A stretch of DNA of 64,000 nt from Costus lasius (GCA_027563935.2 CM050453.2:90184665-90248664); one strand, 5' to 3'; positions 45,481-57,776 are shown, counted from the stretch's first letter. Numbers and translations are program-made. Notes: generated by a model not told the origin, from the letters alone.

Positions 45481-46873
45481 ATCATCTCTCACGTCTTACT
45501 CAAGAGCAAGAAACAGAGCTAGAAGAGGAGATCGGTGACTCATTTCCTAATGAAAGGCTGTTCGCTATCTCCGCCATGAATTCTCCTTGGTACGCTGACA
45601 TGGTGAATTATCTCATAGCAGGTATTCTCCCTTACGATATTTCTTATCAGCAAAAGCAAAAATTCATACACGATGCAAAATACTTTTACTGGGATGATCC
45701 ATTTTTATATCGACGTTGTGATGACTCCATTTATCGAAGATGCCTACCTGAGGAAGAATATATGAATGTTCTTCATCACTACCATACATCTGCTTACGGA
45801 GGACATTGTGGTGCCTCTAAGACAGCATTTAAAGTGCTTCAATCAGGATTCTACTGGCCCACCTTATTCCGTGATGTAAGGAATTTTGTACAAATTTGTG
45901 ATCGATGCCAACGCACGGGCAACATATCAAGAAGAGATGAAATGCCACTTAATGAGATTTTGGAGTTAGAAATCTTTGAAGTATGGGGCATTGATTTTAT
46001 GGGTCCATTCCCTTTGTCATGCGGGAATAAATACATATTGGTTGCTGTCGACTACGTGTCGAAGTGGGTGGAAGCCTTAGCCTCACCAACAAATGATTCC
46101 AAGGTTATGATTAAATTGTTTAAGAAGATAATATTTCCTCGATTTGGAATTCCATGCGCCGTTATAAGTGATGGTGGATCTCATTTCATTGAGAGAAACT
46201 TTTGAATTCTGCTGAAAAAGTATGGGGTAACCCACAAGATGGCTACGCCTTATCACCCCCAGACGAGTGGTCAAGCAGAGATTTCAAATAGAGAGTTGAA
46301 AAGGATTTTAGAGAAGATTGTTTCAAGATCTAGGTCTGATTGGTTGCTCAAACTTGATGATGTATTGTGGGCATACCGTACCGCCTACAAAACTCCAATT
46401 GGAATGTCCCCATACCAGATGATCTACGGCAAGTCTTGCCATCTGCCTATTGAGTTGGAACACAAGGCATATTGGGCAATCAAGACGTTGAATTTTGATT
46501 TGAAAAGTGCTGGAGAGAAATGATGCTTGGATTTTAACGCTCTTGATGAGATACGTCTAGAAGCATACGAGAACGCACGGATTTATAAAGAACACACAAA
46601 GAAATTTCATGATTAACGTATTGTGCGGAAAAATTTTAAGGTCGGGGACAAAGTCTTATTATTCAACTCAAGACTACGGCTATTCCCTTGGAAATTACGA
46701 ACTCATGGTCGGGGCCATTTACTGTTAAAAAAGTCTACCCATACGGAACAATAGAGATATATCACGACAATGATGATTCTTTCAAAGTCAATGGACAAAA
46801 ACTTAAACACTACTATGATCCTGAATCTGAGAATACTGGGGTCACACTGCTTCTTTCTGACCCAGTCAGATGA
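45481..46873 (+). pseudogene. Athila-like integrase
   Basis: Inserts element cDNA. The zinc finger shows [13 protein letters not shown] (about 45786-45824) and CDRCQR (about 45898-45915). The core has WGIDFMGPF (about 45984-46010) with the first Asp, [13 protein letters not shown] (about 46164-46202) with the second, and [16 protein letters not shown] (about 46248-46295) with the Glu. A TGA at 46203-46205 splits the core. [19 protein letters not shown] follows near 46420-46476. A frame change near 46600-46680 precedes the C-terminal part (46688-46873), which ends LLLSDPVR. The post-integrase hairpin lies 42 bases on. Confidence 0.88.
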
Positions 46874-46914
46874 TTTCAGCTACGGTCAAGCTAATGAACT
46901 TAAATGAGCGCTCC

Positions 46915-46930
46915 TTGGGAGGCAACCCAA
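46915..46930. other. post-integrase hairpin
   Basis: TTGGG and CCCAA pair around AGGCAA. It matches 33879-33896 and, apart from one loop base, 14668-14685 and 22793-22810. Confidence 0.7.
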
Positions 46931-47460
46931 ATACGTTATTTATCTGATTTCAATTAGTTTTTCTTGCTGATATGTGCTATTTGCTGCAGGTTTGTTGCTT
47001 TTTGAAAAAAATAGCATCGAGGGCTCCGTCCGCAAGCACCGCTCTTCATCTTCCACACTTGCCGCTGACGCTCGGTCTTCGTCCGCCTTCAACACCCATG
47101 GCTGCGGTTACCGTTCTTAGCACTGTTGATTGCTATTACTGCTCCAGGCGTGCCGACTCACTCCATCTTCAACTGAAATATGGAACTAATGCCATCGCTT
47201 ATTCGTCCGCACCCATCGACGACGCTTTCGATTCTTTCGTCCACCAGGCGCACTAATTCATTCTACCAGGTGCACCGATTTACTCTGCCTTTAACGAAAA
47301 TCATCGCCGACCCTCTTTATTCCTCAACGAAAGGCGACGCAGCTCTCTGCTTCTCCTCTGATTTCGCTCCTGAGTTTTTCCATTCGACCGACGAGGTGAC
47401 TCCTTACGGCGTGTGTTTCACCCACAATCTCACCGAGACTTGGCAACTCCATCCTCCTGC
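46931..47460 (+). other. leader between integrase and Athila ORF, cut by Copia
   Basis: A pyrimidine tract ending in TTTGCTGCAG (about 46980-46989) resembles a 3' splice site. The short ORFs here have no family resemblance. The sequence ends with CCTGC, the target site of the Copia insertion, and continues at 56935. Confidence 0.45.
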
Positions 47461-49398
47461 TGTTGGTGTATATGCCCTATGACCTAGTTTTGGTCCACTT
47501 ATGTACTACTTGACTTTGATATTTATATATCATTCTGGCATTGTTGTTATCTATGTTTGTTTACATCTGCGCATATGTACTAACATGATAATGTCCCTGG
47601 AGACAGATTGGATCTATGCTCGAACTATAGTCCCCAGTCGATGTACATTAGTGGATATGGGACAGCTATGGTACTTGTAAGACTGGTATGTGGGCTGGTT
47701 AGGACGCAGACACAGGGGTATATCATTGGAGGATATACTGGATAGACCCGCTGTGAGGCTATGACTTGGTGTCATGAGTTATCCTCACAAGTGACAGGAG
47801 ATGCATTGATCCCTTGACTTGAGGTCATTGATCATTCTATATGGTTAGGGACTTGCTTTGATACAACCTAACACCTCGCCGTAGTTGGGAGGTCATAACG
47901 GTTGTCATTGAGCATGTCACAACCCATATGAGAAGGTCAATGGACAGACAAAGGATTTGCCCCTTCCTTAGGGAAGTATGATATCCATGGAGCTCCTCTA
48001 TGGTTCTATGACTGAGAGTGTATGGCCATACCCAGGTGAGAACCTGTTTTAGTCATAGCCATGTGATTGGGTGAAAACAAGTGGTGACACACTTGTCCAA
48101 TCGGATATCAGTTCGGCAAAGAGACTATAATGCATCTATACCTAGTTGCGATGATGGGGATGTCAATGTCGATATCCATTCCAATGACCTGGGTAGCGGC
48201 GATGCACTGCTAGGTGCCACTCACTGCTTGTGATGACCTATGGTCAGCACTACCAGCGTCAGAGGAACCTACAGGGTCGCACACCTTGATACTTGAGTTC
48301 TCGTATTGATCGGGAAGCCTTATGATCGAGTTATTGGATAACTCGGATCTAATTGGGAGATTTCATCAGCGCCAATAGGCCTGATGAGATGGAAGAATGT
48401 TATTGGAGCCAAACTTCAATTTTGGCAGGTTGACCTGTATTTGACCATGGTTGGTCACATTTGGATTAGGGTTGCATTGGATTGGATCCAAATGCTTAAT
48501 CAACCAATGTGATGAAGTTTGGGCTAGCTCATTATCCAATGAGGCCCAATAACAAGTTCTCATGAAGAGATGAGAGGCTAAAAGGGTATAATGGAGAGAA
48601 ACATGAACCATTAAGCGCCTAGGGGCATAATGGGGTCATGTTGGCGCCTTTGCTTCATTATGGAAGTAAAGGGCGCCTCCCCTCTCTTCCTTGAATGGAA
48701 TGCATGCCTCTATGGCATGTCTTGGGCTGATATGGTGCTTGGGAAATTATGGATAGGTTGAATGAAGTTTATGGTAAACTCTTGGAGACTTTCCTTGCAT
48801 CAAACCTCCTCATCCTAACCCTACACTTGTCATGATCCTAACCCTTGCCCTAACCGCCTCTTGCCCTATATATATGACCCTAGCCACCCCCTCTTACAGG
48901 GTTTCTTCCTTGGAGGCATGAACACATCAAGAGGGCGAGACTAAGGGGCATTGGCGCAACCATCTTCTTCCATCAAACCCTAGCCGCAAGCTTCTTCCTT
49001 TCTTCCTCCTTTGGCGCAAGAGAAGTAAAGGCTTGGCGGCATTCTCCCTTCTCCTCTCTTCTTCATCAATTGGCGCTTCTACCTTGGAGGTGGCGCAAGC
49101 ATTCAAGAAGATAACTAAGGCTTGGATCTTCTTCCCGAGGCTAGCACCGGGCGTGGAAGAAGAGGACTCGAGGCATCCGTGTGTGTGAAACTGCAGAGGG
49201 CGCACACTTGGGTGCCTGCATTGGCATCACTCCAAATCGCTCTTAAGGTATTTCCTAACTCATCGTGTCGACTCTCTTGCTTGCGATCTTCACTGGGTTT
49301 TTGGGACCGGCCTGTTTCGGGGATATTGCTTCCGCTGTGCAATGTATTTTGTAATCTCTATCTCTGAAAATTGTAAAATATCCCGGGGTTTCCCAACA
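47461..49398 (+). repeat. Copia 5' LTR
   Basis: Ends TGTTGGTGTAT and GGTTTCCCAACA. TATATATAT at 48867-48875 is the likely TATA box. The part after it is rich in GGCGC words, including TTTGGCGC at 49010-49017. Confidence 0.95.
48867..48875 (+). promoter_or_regulatory. TATA box of the Copia 5' LTR
   Basis: TATATATAT, preceded by the CT-rich stretch CCGCCTCTTGCC; the homologous site in the 3' LTR is 56398-56406. Confidence 0.6.
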
Positions 49399-49399
49399 G

Positions 49400-49411
49400 T
49401 GGTATCAGAGC
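49400..49411 (+). other. initiator-Met primer-binding site
   Basis: TGGTATCAGAGC, the complement of the initiator tRNA-Met 3' end used by most plant Copia elements, lies one base after the LTR. Confidence 0.93.
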
Positions 49412-51050
49412 GGCTTGCAAGACTCGAACGATGTTTTATGCTTTTCTTTCATGCTCACATGGCATATCTCTATTTTTGTAAATAGCATGATGCATGGCAA
49501 ACGATTTTTCTAAGTAGGAAAAATTAGGGTTTCTTGTTTCTGTCATCCTCTCAATTTCTTTTGGATTTTGGACTATTTTTCTTGTCTGATTTAAAGATTA
49601 AAGGCGCACGTAATTTTGTCAAGTAGAACGGGCATTGTGTCTTCGGACTGGCCAAGTCTCTTGATCTGACAAAATTGCCAGCCGAAAGGATCTCTGAAAT
49701 CATCATGAAAAATAAATTGCAATTAACCAAAAGATTTGTGAGAAGAAGATGAAAAAAAGAGACTAGTTTTATGAAAAAGTAAAATTTTAGATTTTATGTT
49801 TTTCATGAGCATGTAGAATTGCATGAGTAAATACCTTGATTGTGCATGATGTTGTGATCATTAGTCAAGCCCCCCTTTGCATGCCTGTGATGTATCCTCG
49901 TGAGGCCTGCGTGCCGCTTTTCTTTTTGCTTTTAACTAAGAAGAATATTAGGGTGGCGCATGTACTTGGAACTTGGCGCATACATACCTTGGATGGTGGC
50001 GCAACAAGCATCAAAGAAAGAGGCGCAAGCCTGCTTAGTGGCGCAAGTTAGGCATGGCCGAACCCTTGGGTTTGAGAGCTAGCTAACTTGGCTTCTTGCA
50101 TTGTGGCGCATCCTCATAGGAGGAAGACCATGGCATTGGCCGAACCCTTGGGGTCTACCCTTAAGGTTTGAGAGCTAAACCATGTGAGAAGGACCTTAGA
50201 GCCAACCTTGAAGACCAAGATAGAGGGCGGCTAGGATAGGTCTATTTTAGGGGCTTGAGTCCTATGTCAAGAGTTGAACCTCCTTTAGGCATGGGTTGGT
50301 TCAATGTCTTGAAAGGGCTTTGATCACATCATCCTTTACTACATTCGTTATCTGCTAAAAGCATGCCTGTGATGTTTTATCGTTATGTTATCACTATAGG
50401 ATTGCATGCTTGTATTGTTAGACATAAGATAAAACTGATGAGACCTTAAAAACCCTCATAATAAAATATCAAGTATAGTAGCCTTCTAACGCGTAGCCCT
50501 CACTAAGCTATCGATCAGTGGAGTTGTGAACTGGTTCCCACCCTCGTGGGACACACCCACTTATCTTTAGAAAGTGTGTGGTGACAATGGTTTTCCCAGT
50601 CCAGTTTTAACCTGGACGTGCCTTCGCAAGGAAACTCGTTGGCCTTGGGCATAACGGTTAGGAATGGACTTGACTAGAAGTTCACATGTGCTGGGCACAT
50701 GGTGAAAGTCTAGAGGCATCGTTGAGAGGTAAGGGTTTCATGTTGTATCCAGCCCTCGCTGGACATGAAATGCCCAGACTGTCTCAACAAGGGGAGTTGC
50801 TTGGAGCAACCGGCCGGCGCGCCCACCTTAGGAAACATGGGTTACTTTGTGCATCTCATCCCACCCTCGTGGGACGCGAAGCCTCATGTGAAATAAGGAT
50901 CCCATCTCACTAGGAAGTCTTAAACTTCCCGATTGACTTTGTGGGTTGTCAATTAGAATTTAAAATAGTGGGAGCAGTAATCATTTAAAACAAGTCCAGT
51001 TTAAATGATTCAAAGTAGTACTAATCTGTTTTCTTGGGTGTTGTAGAACA
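49412..51050 (+). other. long structured leader of the Copia element
   Basis: This is 1.6 kb without a supported ORF between primer site and gag. Three hairpins share the loop CCTC: TCCCAC/GTGGGA at 50536-50551 and 50859-50874, and TCCAGC/GCTGGA at 50748-50763. The part up to about 50130 is rich in TGGCGCA words. Confidence 0.7.
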
Positions 51051-54000
51051 ATGGCTACGAACACTGGCAGATTATCACTGCGATCACTCCTTGATAAGGA
51101 TAAGTTAGTTGGAACTAACTTTATGGACTGACATCGGAACTTGAGGATAGTCCTCAAGCTCGAGAAGAAGCTGTATGTCCTTGAACAGGCTCTTCCTGCG
51201 GCTCCTCCGCCTAATGCCCGAACGGCAGACAGAGATGCTTATAGAAAGCATCAGGATGACTCTTTGGAGGTTGCATGTCTTATGCTAGCCAGCATGGCAC
51301 CTGAACTGCAGGTGCAATATGAGGAGCAGAACGCTTTTCAGATGATCACTCATCTGAAACAGATGTTCGAGGCTCAGGCTAGAACTGAGAGATTTGACAC
51401 CGCCAAAGCAGTCTTTCGGTGTAAGTTGTCTGAGGGTGCACCAGTGAGACCCCATGTTCTCAAACTCATTGGGAATGTGGATCATCTCAGAAGACTGGGA
51501 CATGCCATAGACAACGAGCTGGTTGTGGATCTTATTCTGCATTCCCTGCCCCCTAGTTTCAGTCCGTTTATTATTAATTTCAACATGAACCGGATTGAGT
51601 GCACACGGGAGGAATTGATGAATATGCTCCAAACAGCCGAGCGAGAGATGGGTAAGACCAAACCCAATTCTGTTCTTTTGGTCCCTGTGACCAAGAAGAT
51701 AAAGAAGAAGGGTAAGGCACGTGCTAAGAGCAGTGCCAGAGGTCCTACCAAAGCACTGAAGAAAAAGGCGAAGAAGCCAAAGGACCAGAGGTGTTTTCAC
51801 TGTGGCGAGCAGGGTCACTGGAGAAGGGACTGCAAGCAGCTTCAGAATGAGGAGAAGAAAGGCTTGGCCTTAACTTCTAGCTCAGGTATCTATATTACAG
51901 AAGTCAATCTTTCTACTTCTATGTCATGGGTATTGGATACCGCATGTGGAGCTCATATTTGTACAAATATGCAGGGGCTCAAGAAAAGTAGATCGGTGCG
52001 GCCTGGAGAGATTGACCTACGCGTTGGAAACGGGGCACAGGTTGCTGCTATTGCTGTAGGCGTTTTGACTCTCTCCTTGCCTTCTGGACTTCAATTAGAA
52101 CTAGATAATTGCTTTTGTGTACCTTCACTTACTAAGAACATTGTATCCATTCCTTGCTTAGCAAAGAAGGGATTTAAGTTTGAAATAAATAAGAACTCTT
52201 GTTCTTTTTCATTTACAAATATGTTTTATGGGAAGGGTACTTTGTGCAATGGTCTATATATCTTGGATATGGAAAGTTCTATTTGTAACATAAGTAATAA
52301 AAGGACCAAACTGAGTGGTTCAGTTGGTGCTTTCCTATGGCACTGTCGATTAGCCCATACAAACAAGAATCGCATCCAACAACTCCATGCAAATGGATTG
52401 TTAGATTCAAGTTCCTTGGAGGAATTTGATACTTGTGAACCTTGTTTATTAGGGAAAATGACAAAGGCGCACTTCACCAAGATTGGTGAGAGGGCAGAAA
52501 GTTTATCAGATCTCATACACACTGATGTGTGTGGGCCTTTCAATAAACAAGCCAGAGGAGGGTACAACTACTTCATTACCTTCACTGATGACTTCAGTAG
52601 GTATGGCTATGTCTACTTAATGAGACATAAATCTGATTCCTTTGAGAAATTCAAGGAGTTCAAGAATGAAGTAGAGAACCAGCTTGGAAGATCCATTAAA
52701 GCTCTTCGATCAGATCGAGGTGGAGAGTACCTGAGCAGTGAGTTCTTTGACTATCTGAGAGAGTGTGGGATCATATCCCAACTCACTCCTCCTAGAACAC
52801 CTCAATGGAATGGAGTATCTGAAAGGAGAAATTGAACTTTATTGGATATGGTTCGATCCATGATGAGTCATGCAACTCTACCTCCCTCATTCTGGGGGCA
52901 TGCACTAGAGACAGCTTCTCTAATACTGAACAACGTTCCATCTAAGAGTGTCTCCAAAATACCATACGAAATGTGGAGTGGGAGACGCCCTAATCTCACT
53001 TTTATCAAGATCTGGGGATGTGAGGCTTATGTCAAACGTCAGGATTCTAGCAAGCTAGAACCTAGATCTGATAAATGTGTGTTTGTGGGGTATCCTAAGG
53101 AAACTAAAGGATACTACTTCTATGTCCCAACCGAGAACAAAGTTTTTGTTGCTCGGGGTGCTGTCTTTCTAGAGAAAGAATTTCTCATGAAAGAAGTTAG
53201 TGGGAGGAAGTTTGACTTGGATGAGGTCCAAGTGCAAGCACAAGACAAAGAGATGGAATATGAGCCACCTGCACCGGTTGCTAGCCAACCTGAGGCTCAG
53301 ACACAGGTCCCACGTAGGTCTGGAGAATTCGTCGTGTACCTGAAAGGTACGGGTCGCTGCCGACCCAACACGATGGGATCTTCATCATTGAGGATGAACC
53401 CAGAACCTATGATGAGGCGGTCAGTGGACCGGACTCCGAGAGATGGCTTGACGCCATGCGATCCGAGATGGATTCCATGTTGGCTAACCAAGTCTGGGAT
53501 TTGGTTGAGCTGCCTGATGGGGTAAAACCCATAGGGTGTAAATGGGTCTTCAAGAGGAAGATAGACATGGATGGCAATATAGTTACCTATAAGGGTAGAC
53601 TAGTGGCTAAAGGATTTAAACAAGTCCACGGGGTGGACTATGATGAAACCTTCTCGCCAGTTGCCATGATCAAATCCATTCGGATTCTGCTTGCTATAGC
53701 TGCATATCATGACTATGAGATATGGCAGATGGATGTGAAGACAACGTTCCTTAACGGGAAGCTGACTGAGGATGTGTATATGTCACAACCTGATGGCTTC
53801 ATCCATCCTACGGAGGCTAATAAGGTCTGCAGGCTAAAGAGATCCATTTATGGATTGAAGCAAGCATCTCGAAGTTGGAATCTTCGATTTGATGAAGCCG
53901 TGAGAGATTATGGCTTTATCAAAAGTGAAGATGACGCCTGTGTATACAGAAAATTCAGTGAGAGCTTGGTGATTTTTCTGGTCTTGTATGTCGATGACAT

Positions 54001-54970
54001 ACTGCTCATCGGAAATGACATCCCTAGTCTTCAAGCTGTGAAGACATGGTTGGGGAAGTGTTTCGAGATGAAAGACTTAGGGGAGGCCGCCTATATTTTA
54101 GGCGTAAGAATCTACTGGGATAGATCCAAGAGGTTCCTGGCCCTTAGTCAGAGTACCTACATTGATAAGGTCCTGGAGAGGTTCAACTTGGAGCAATCCA
54201 AGAAAGGATACCTTCCAGTAAGACATGGCCTTACTCTCTCAAAGAGCCAGTGTCCTACAACACAGGCTGAGAGGGATGACATGAGTCGAATTCCTTATGC
54301 TTCGGCAGTAGGATCGATCATGTATGCAATGTTGTGTACTAGACCAGATGTGGCATATGCTGTAAGCATAACCAGCCGATACCAATCCAATCCAGGTCTG
54401 CAGCACTGGGTGGCTGTAAAGAACATCCTAAAGTATCTGAGAAGAACTAAGGATTTGTTCTTGGTCTATGGGGGGCAGGAAGAGCTCAGTATGCAGGGCT
54501 ACGCTGATGCATCGTTCCAGTCTGACCCTGACGACTTTAGATTGCAGGCCGGCTATGTGTTCAAGATAAATAGAGGCGCTGTATGCTGGAAGAGCTTCAA
54601 GCAATCCACCATAGCAGATTCTACAACCGAGGCTGAGTATGTGGCCGCTTCTGAGGCAGCCAAGGAAGCCGTTTGGATAAGGAAGTTCTTATATGATCTT
54701 CAGGTGGTCCCTAGTGCAATGGATCCCATTGAACTCTACTGTGACAACAATGGAGCAATTGCACAAGCAAAGGAACCACGGTCTCATCAAAGATCCAAAC
54801 ACATACTCAGAAGATTTCACCTGATCAGAGAAATCATTGACAGAGGTGATGTCAAGATTAGCAAAGTTGACACAGAGAACAATCTGGCAGACCCATTGAC
54901 CAAGGCTTTGGCGCAACAGAAGCATGATGGTCACGCTAGAGATATGGGGTTGAGATTCCTCAACTTCTAG
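51051..54970 (+). pseudogene. Copia gag-pol polyprotein, three lesions
   Basis: A single polyprotein of about 1,300 codons. Met at 51051. Gag is followed by the knuckle CFHCGEQGHWRRDC (about 51792-51833), protease VLDTACGAHICTN (about 51930-51968; catalytic Asp present, DTA instead of the usual DTG or DSG), GAG-pre-integrase LWHCRLAHTNKNRIQQLHAN, and integrase with HTDVCGPF, RSDRGGEYLSSEF and TPQWNGVSERRN. RT has KWVFKRKIDMDGN, MDVKTTFLNG and the catalytic YVDDILL (about 53988-54008). RNase H has YADAS, STTEAEYVAA and CDNNGAIAQAKE. Lesions: TGA at 51129-51131, TGA at 52833-52835, and a one-base loss near 53321-53328. Copia order (integrase before RT) is clear; lineage is not assigned. Confidence 0.95.
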
Positions 54971-54979
54971 GTCTTAGTG

Positions 54980-54991
54980 CAAGTGGGAGAT
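54980..54991 (+). other. polypurine tract of the Copia element
   Basis: CAAGTGGGAGAT immediately before the 3' LTR. Confidence 0.85.
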
Positions 54992-56929
54992 TGTTGGTGT
55001 ATATGTCCTAGGACCTAGTTTTGGTCCACTTATGCACTACTTGACTTTGATATTTATATATCATTCTGGCATTGTCGTTATCTATGTTTGTTTACATCTG
55101 CGCATATGTACTAACATGATAATGTCCCTGGAGACAGATTGGATCTGTGCTCGAACTATAGTCCCCAGTCGATGTACATTAGTGGATATGGGACAGCTAT
55201 GGTACTTGTGAGACTGGTATGTGGGCTGGTTAGGACGCAGACACATGGGTATATCATTGGAGGATATACTGGATAGACCCATTGTGAGGCTATGACTTGG
55301 TGTCATGAGTTATCCTCACAAGTGACAGGAGATGCATTGATCCCTTGACTTGAGGTCATTGATCACTCTATATGGTTAGGGACTTGCTTTGATACAACCT
55401 AACACCTCGCCGTAGTTGGGAGGTCATAACGGTTGTCATTGAGCATGTCACGACCCATATGAGAAGGTCAATGGACAGACAAAGGATTTGCCCCTTCCTT
55501 AGGGAAGTATGATATCCATGGAGCTCCTCTATGGTTCTATGACTGAGAGTGTATGGCCATACCCAGGTGAGAACCTGTTTTAGTCATAGCCATGTGATTG
55601 GGTGAAAACAAGTGGTGACACACTTGTCCAATCGGATATCAGTTCGGCAAAGAGACTGTAATGTATCTGTACCTAGTTGCGATGATGAGGATGTCGATGT
55701 CGATATCCATTCTAATGACCTGGGTAGCAGCGATGCACTGCTAGGTGCCACTCACTGCATGTGGTGACCTATGGTCAGCACTACCAGCGTCAGAGGAACC
55801 TACAGGGTCGCACACCTTGATACTTGAGTTCTCGTATTGATCGGGAAGCCTTATGATCGAGTTATTGGATAACTCAGATCTAATTGGGAGATTTCATCAG
55901 CGCCAATAGGCCTGATGAGATGGAAGATTGTTATTGGAGCCAAACTTCAATTTTGGCAGGTTGACCCGTATTTGACCATGTTTGGTCACATTTGGATTAG
56001 GGTTGCATTGGATTGGATCCAAATGCTTAATCAACCAATGTGATGAAGTTTGGGCTAGCTCATTATCCAATGAGGTCCAATAACAAGTTCTCATGAAGAG
56101 ATGAGAGGCTAAAAGGGTATAATGGGGAGAAACATGAACCATTAAGCGCCTAGGGGCATAATGGGGTCATGTTGGCGCCTTTGCTTCATTATGGAAGTAA
56201 AGGGCGCCTCCCCTCTCTTCCTTGAATGGAATGCATGCCTCTATGGCATGTCTTGGGCTGATATGATTCTTGGGCAATTATGGATAGGTTGAATGAAGTT
56301 TATGATAAAGTCTTGGACACTTTCCTTGCATCAAACCTCCTCATCCTAACCCTACACTTGTCATGATCCTAACCCTTGCCCTAACCGCCTCTTGCCCTAT
56401 ATATATGACCCTAGCCGCCCCCTCTTACAGGGTTTCTTCCTTGGAGGCGTGAACACATCAAGAGGGCGAGACTAAGGGGCATTGGCGCAACCATCTTCTT
56501 CCATCAAACCCTAGCCGCAAGCTTCTTCCTTTCTTCCTCCTTTGGCGCAAGAGAAGTAAAGGCTTGGCGGCATTCTCCCTTCTCCTCTCTTCTTCATCAA
56601 TTGGCGCTTCTACCTTGGAGGTGGCGCAAGCATTCAAGAAGATAACTAAGGCTTGGATCTTCTTCCCGAGGCTAGCACCGGGCGTGGAAGAAGAGGACTC
56701 GAGACATCCGTGTGTGTGAAACTGCAGAGGGCGCACACTTGGGCGCCTGCATTGGCATCACTCCAAATCGCTCTTAAGGTATTTCTAACTCATCGTGTCG
56801 ACTCTCTTGCTTGCGATCTTCACTGGGTTTTTGGGACCGGCCTGTTTCGGGGATATTGCTTCCGCTGTGCAATGTATTTTGTAATCTCTATCTCTGAAAA
56901 TTGTAAAATATCCCCGGGGTTTCCCAACA
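54992..56929 (+). repeat. Copia 3' LTR
   Basis: Same ends as the 5' LTR; TATA at 56398-56406; TTTGGCGC preserved near 56541. Small differences include one extra C near 56915 and a missing C near 56786. Confidence 0.95.
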
Positions 56930-57088
56930 CCTGCCTCTACTAAATTGCCAGTCTTCTTCCCCCGCCAACCATCTCCAATGCTGCTACTTGCCAGACTCTA
57001 TCGTCACATTCCTCTGCTCTGCCGTTCTTGCTGACACACTTGAAGATCTCTACTGGACTATACAGCTTCTGCGATCCACACTTTAGAT

Positions 57089-57704
57089 ATGCCTCCAATA
57101 CGTAAGACGACGGCTAGGAAGTCCACTATCAATTTTACTCCTTACGGCCACCGCATGTGCTCTTCTTCAACGCCATCGTTAGTTGAACCACATCATCACA
57201 AGAACGATTCGAAAATCTGGCCACTCACTATTTCCTCTGCCAACACTCCTGCGCATGCTCCACTGTTCTGCTCTGCACAACCATCAGCTTCTACTGGATT
57301 CTTCGCCTACACTAGTGAGTATCCCCCCTCCTCCCACATTGACTCCTTACTGACACAACTGTTAGACGAGCAAAAACGCCAAGGGGTGTACTTCCAACAA
57401 GTCTTTTCGCATCTGGACAAAGTACAGCATATGCTTCACCAAGAGTTATCACGTTAAGGCTCCATGATAGCACACATGGAAGCTCAACTGGATCTCTAAG
57501 GGAAAATTCTGGATTCCCTTTGGCCTTCATTTCATGACACCCTGTTGCCTGATGATGATCCTGAGATATAGGGCGATGCTGATAATGAGGATGACGATCC
57601 TGAGATACATGGTGATGTTGATGCCGATATAGAGATACAGAGCGATGCTGATATCGATGAGGAGGATCCTGAAGTGGTTGAGCTTAGTTCTGATGACTCT
57701 ACAT
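57089..57704 (+). pseudogene. Athila ORF remnant with middle deleted
   Basis: Start MPPIRKTTARKSTIN matches the start of the Athila ORF at 32887. After about 45 residues it passes to a part matching only the C-terminal third of that ORF: SLLTQLLDEQKRQGVYFQQV (probable coiled coil, about 57343-57402), then a TAA near 57455, a second stop after AQLDL, and an acidic tail (DADNEDDDPEI, then DIDEEDPEVVELSSDDST) ending with TGA at about 57704. The central domain seen at 20404-21633 is absent. Confidence 0.75.
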
Positions 57705-57757
57705 GATTTCATGAGTATTTTGTCCCCCATCTCCAAATTTTGAGTACCTTTACTGTG

Positions 57758-57776
57758 ATGCATAGAGACTATGCAT
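57758..57776. other. conserved hairpin after the Athila ORF
   Basis: ATGCATAG and CTATGCAT pair perfectly around AGA, 54 bases after the ORF stop. Homologues are at 20283-20306 and 31446-31466. Confidence 0.75.

Larger units (their letters stand above)
47461..56929 (+). mobile_element. complete Copia element with CCTGC target duplication
   Basis: The LTRs (47461-49398 and 54992-56929, both 1938 bp) start TGTTGGTG and end CCCAACA. CCTGC is duplicated at 47456-47460 and 56930-56934. The primer site GTGGTATCAGAGCGGC follows the 5' LTR, and the purine tract AAGTGGGAGAT precedes the 3' LTR. One gag-pol frame has two stops and one frameshift. The LTRs differ only at scattered positions, so the insertion is young compared with its host element. 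Confidence 0.97.

Noticed and set aside
46972..47482. ORFs between integrase and Copia insertion as a new protein
   Set aside because: They lie where the Athila-ORF leader is expected and one reads into the Copia LTR. No homologous frame is kept in the other Athila-like copies.
50530..50880. Hairpins of the Copia leader as Rho-type terminators or riboswitches
   Set aside because: The context is a eukaryotic retrotransposon leader; there is no U-tract and no known ligand-binding core.
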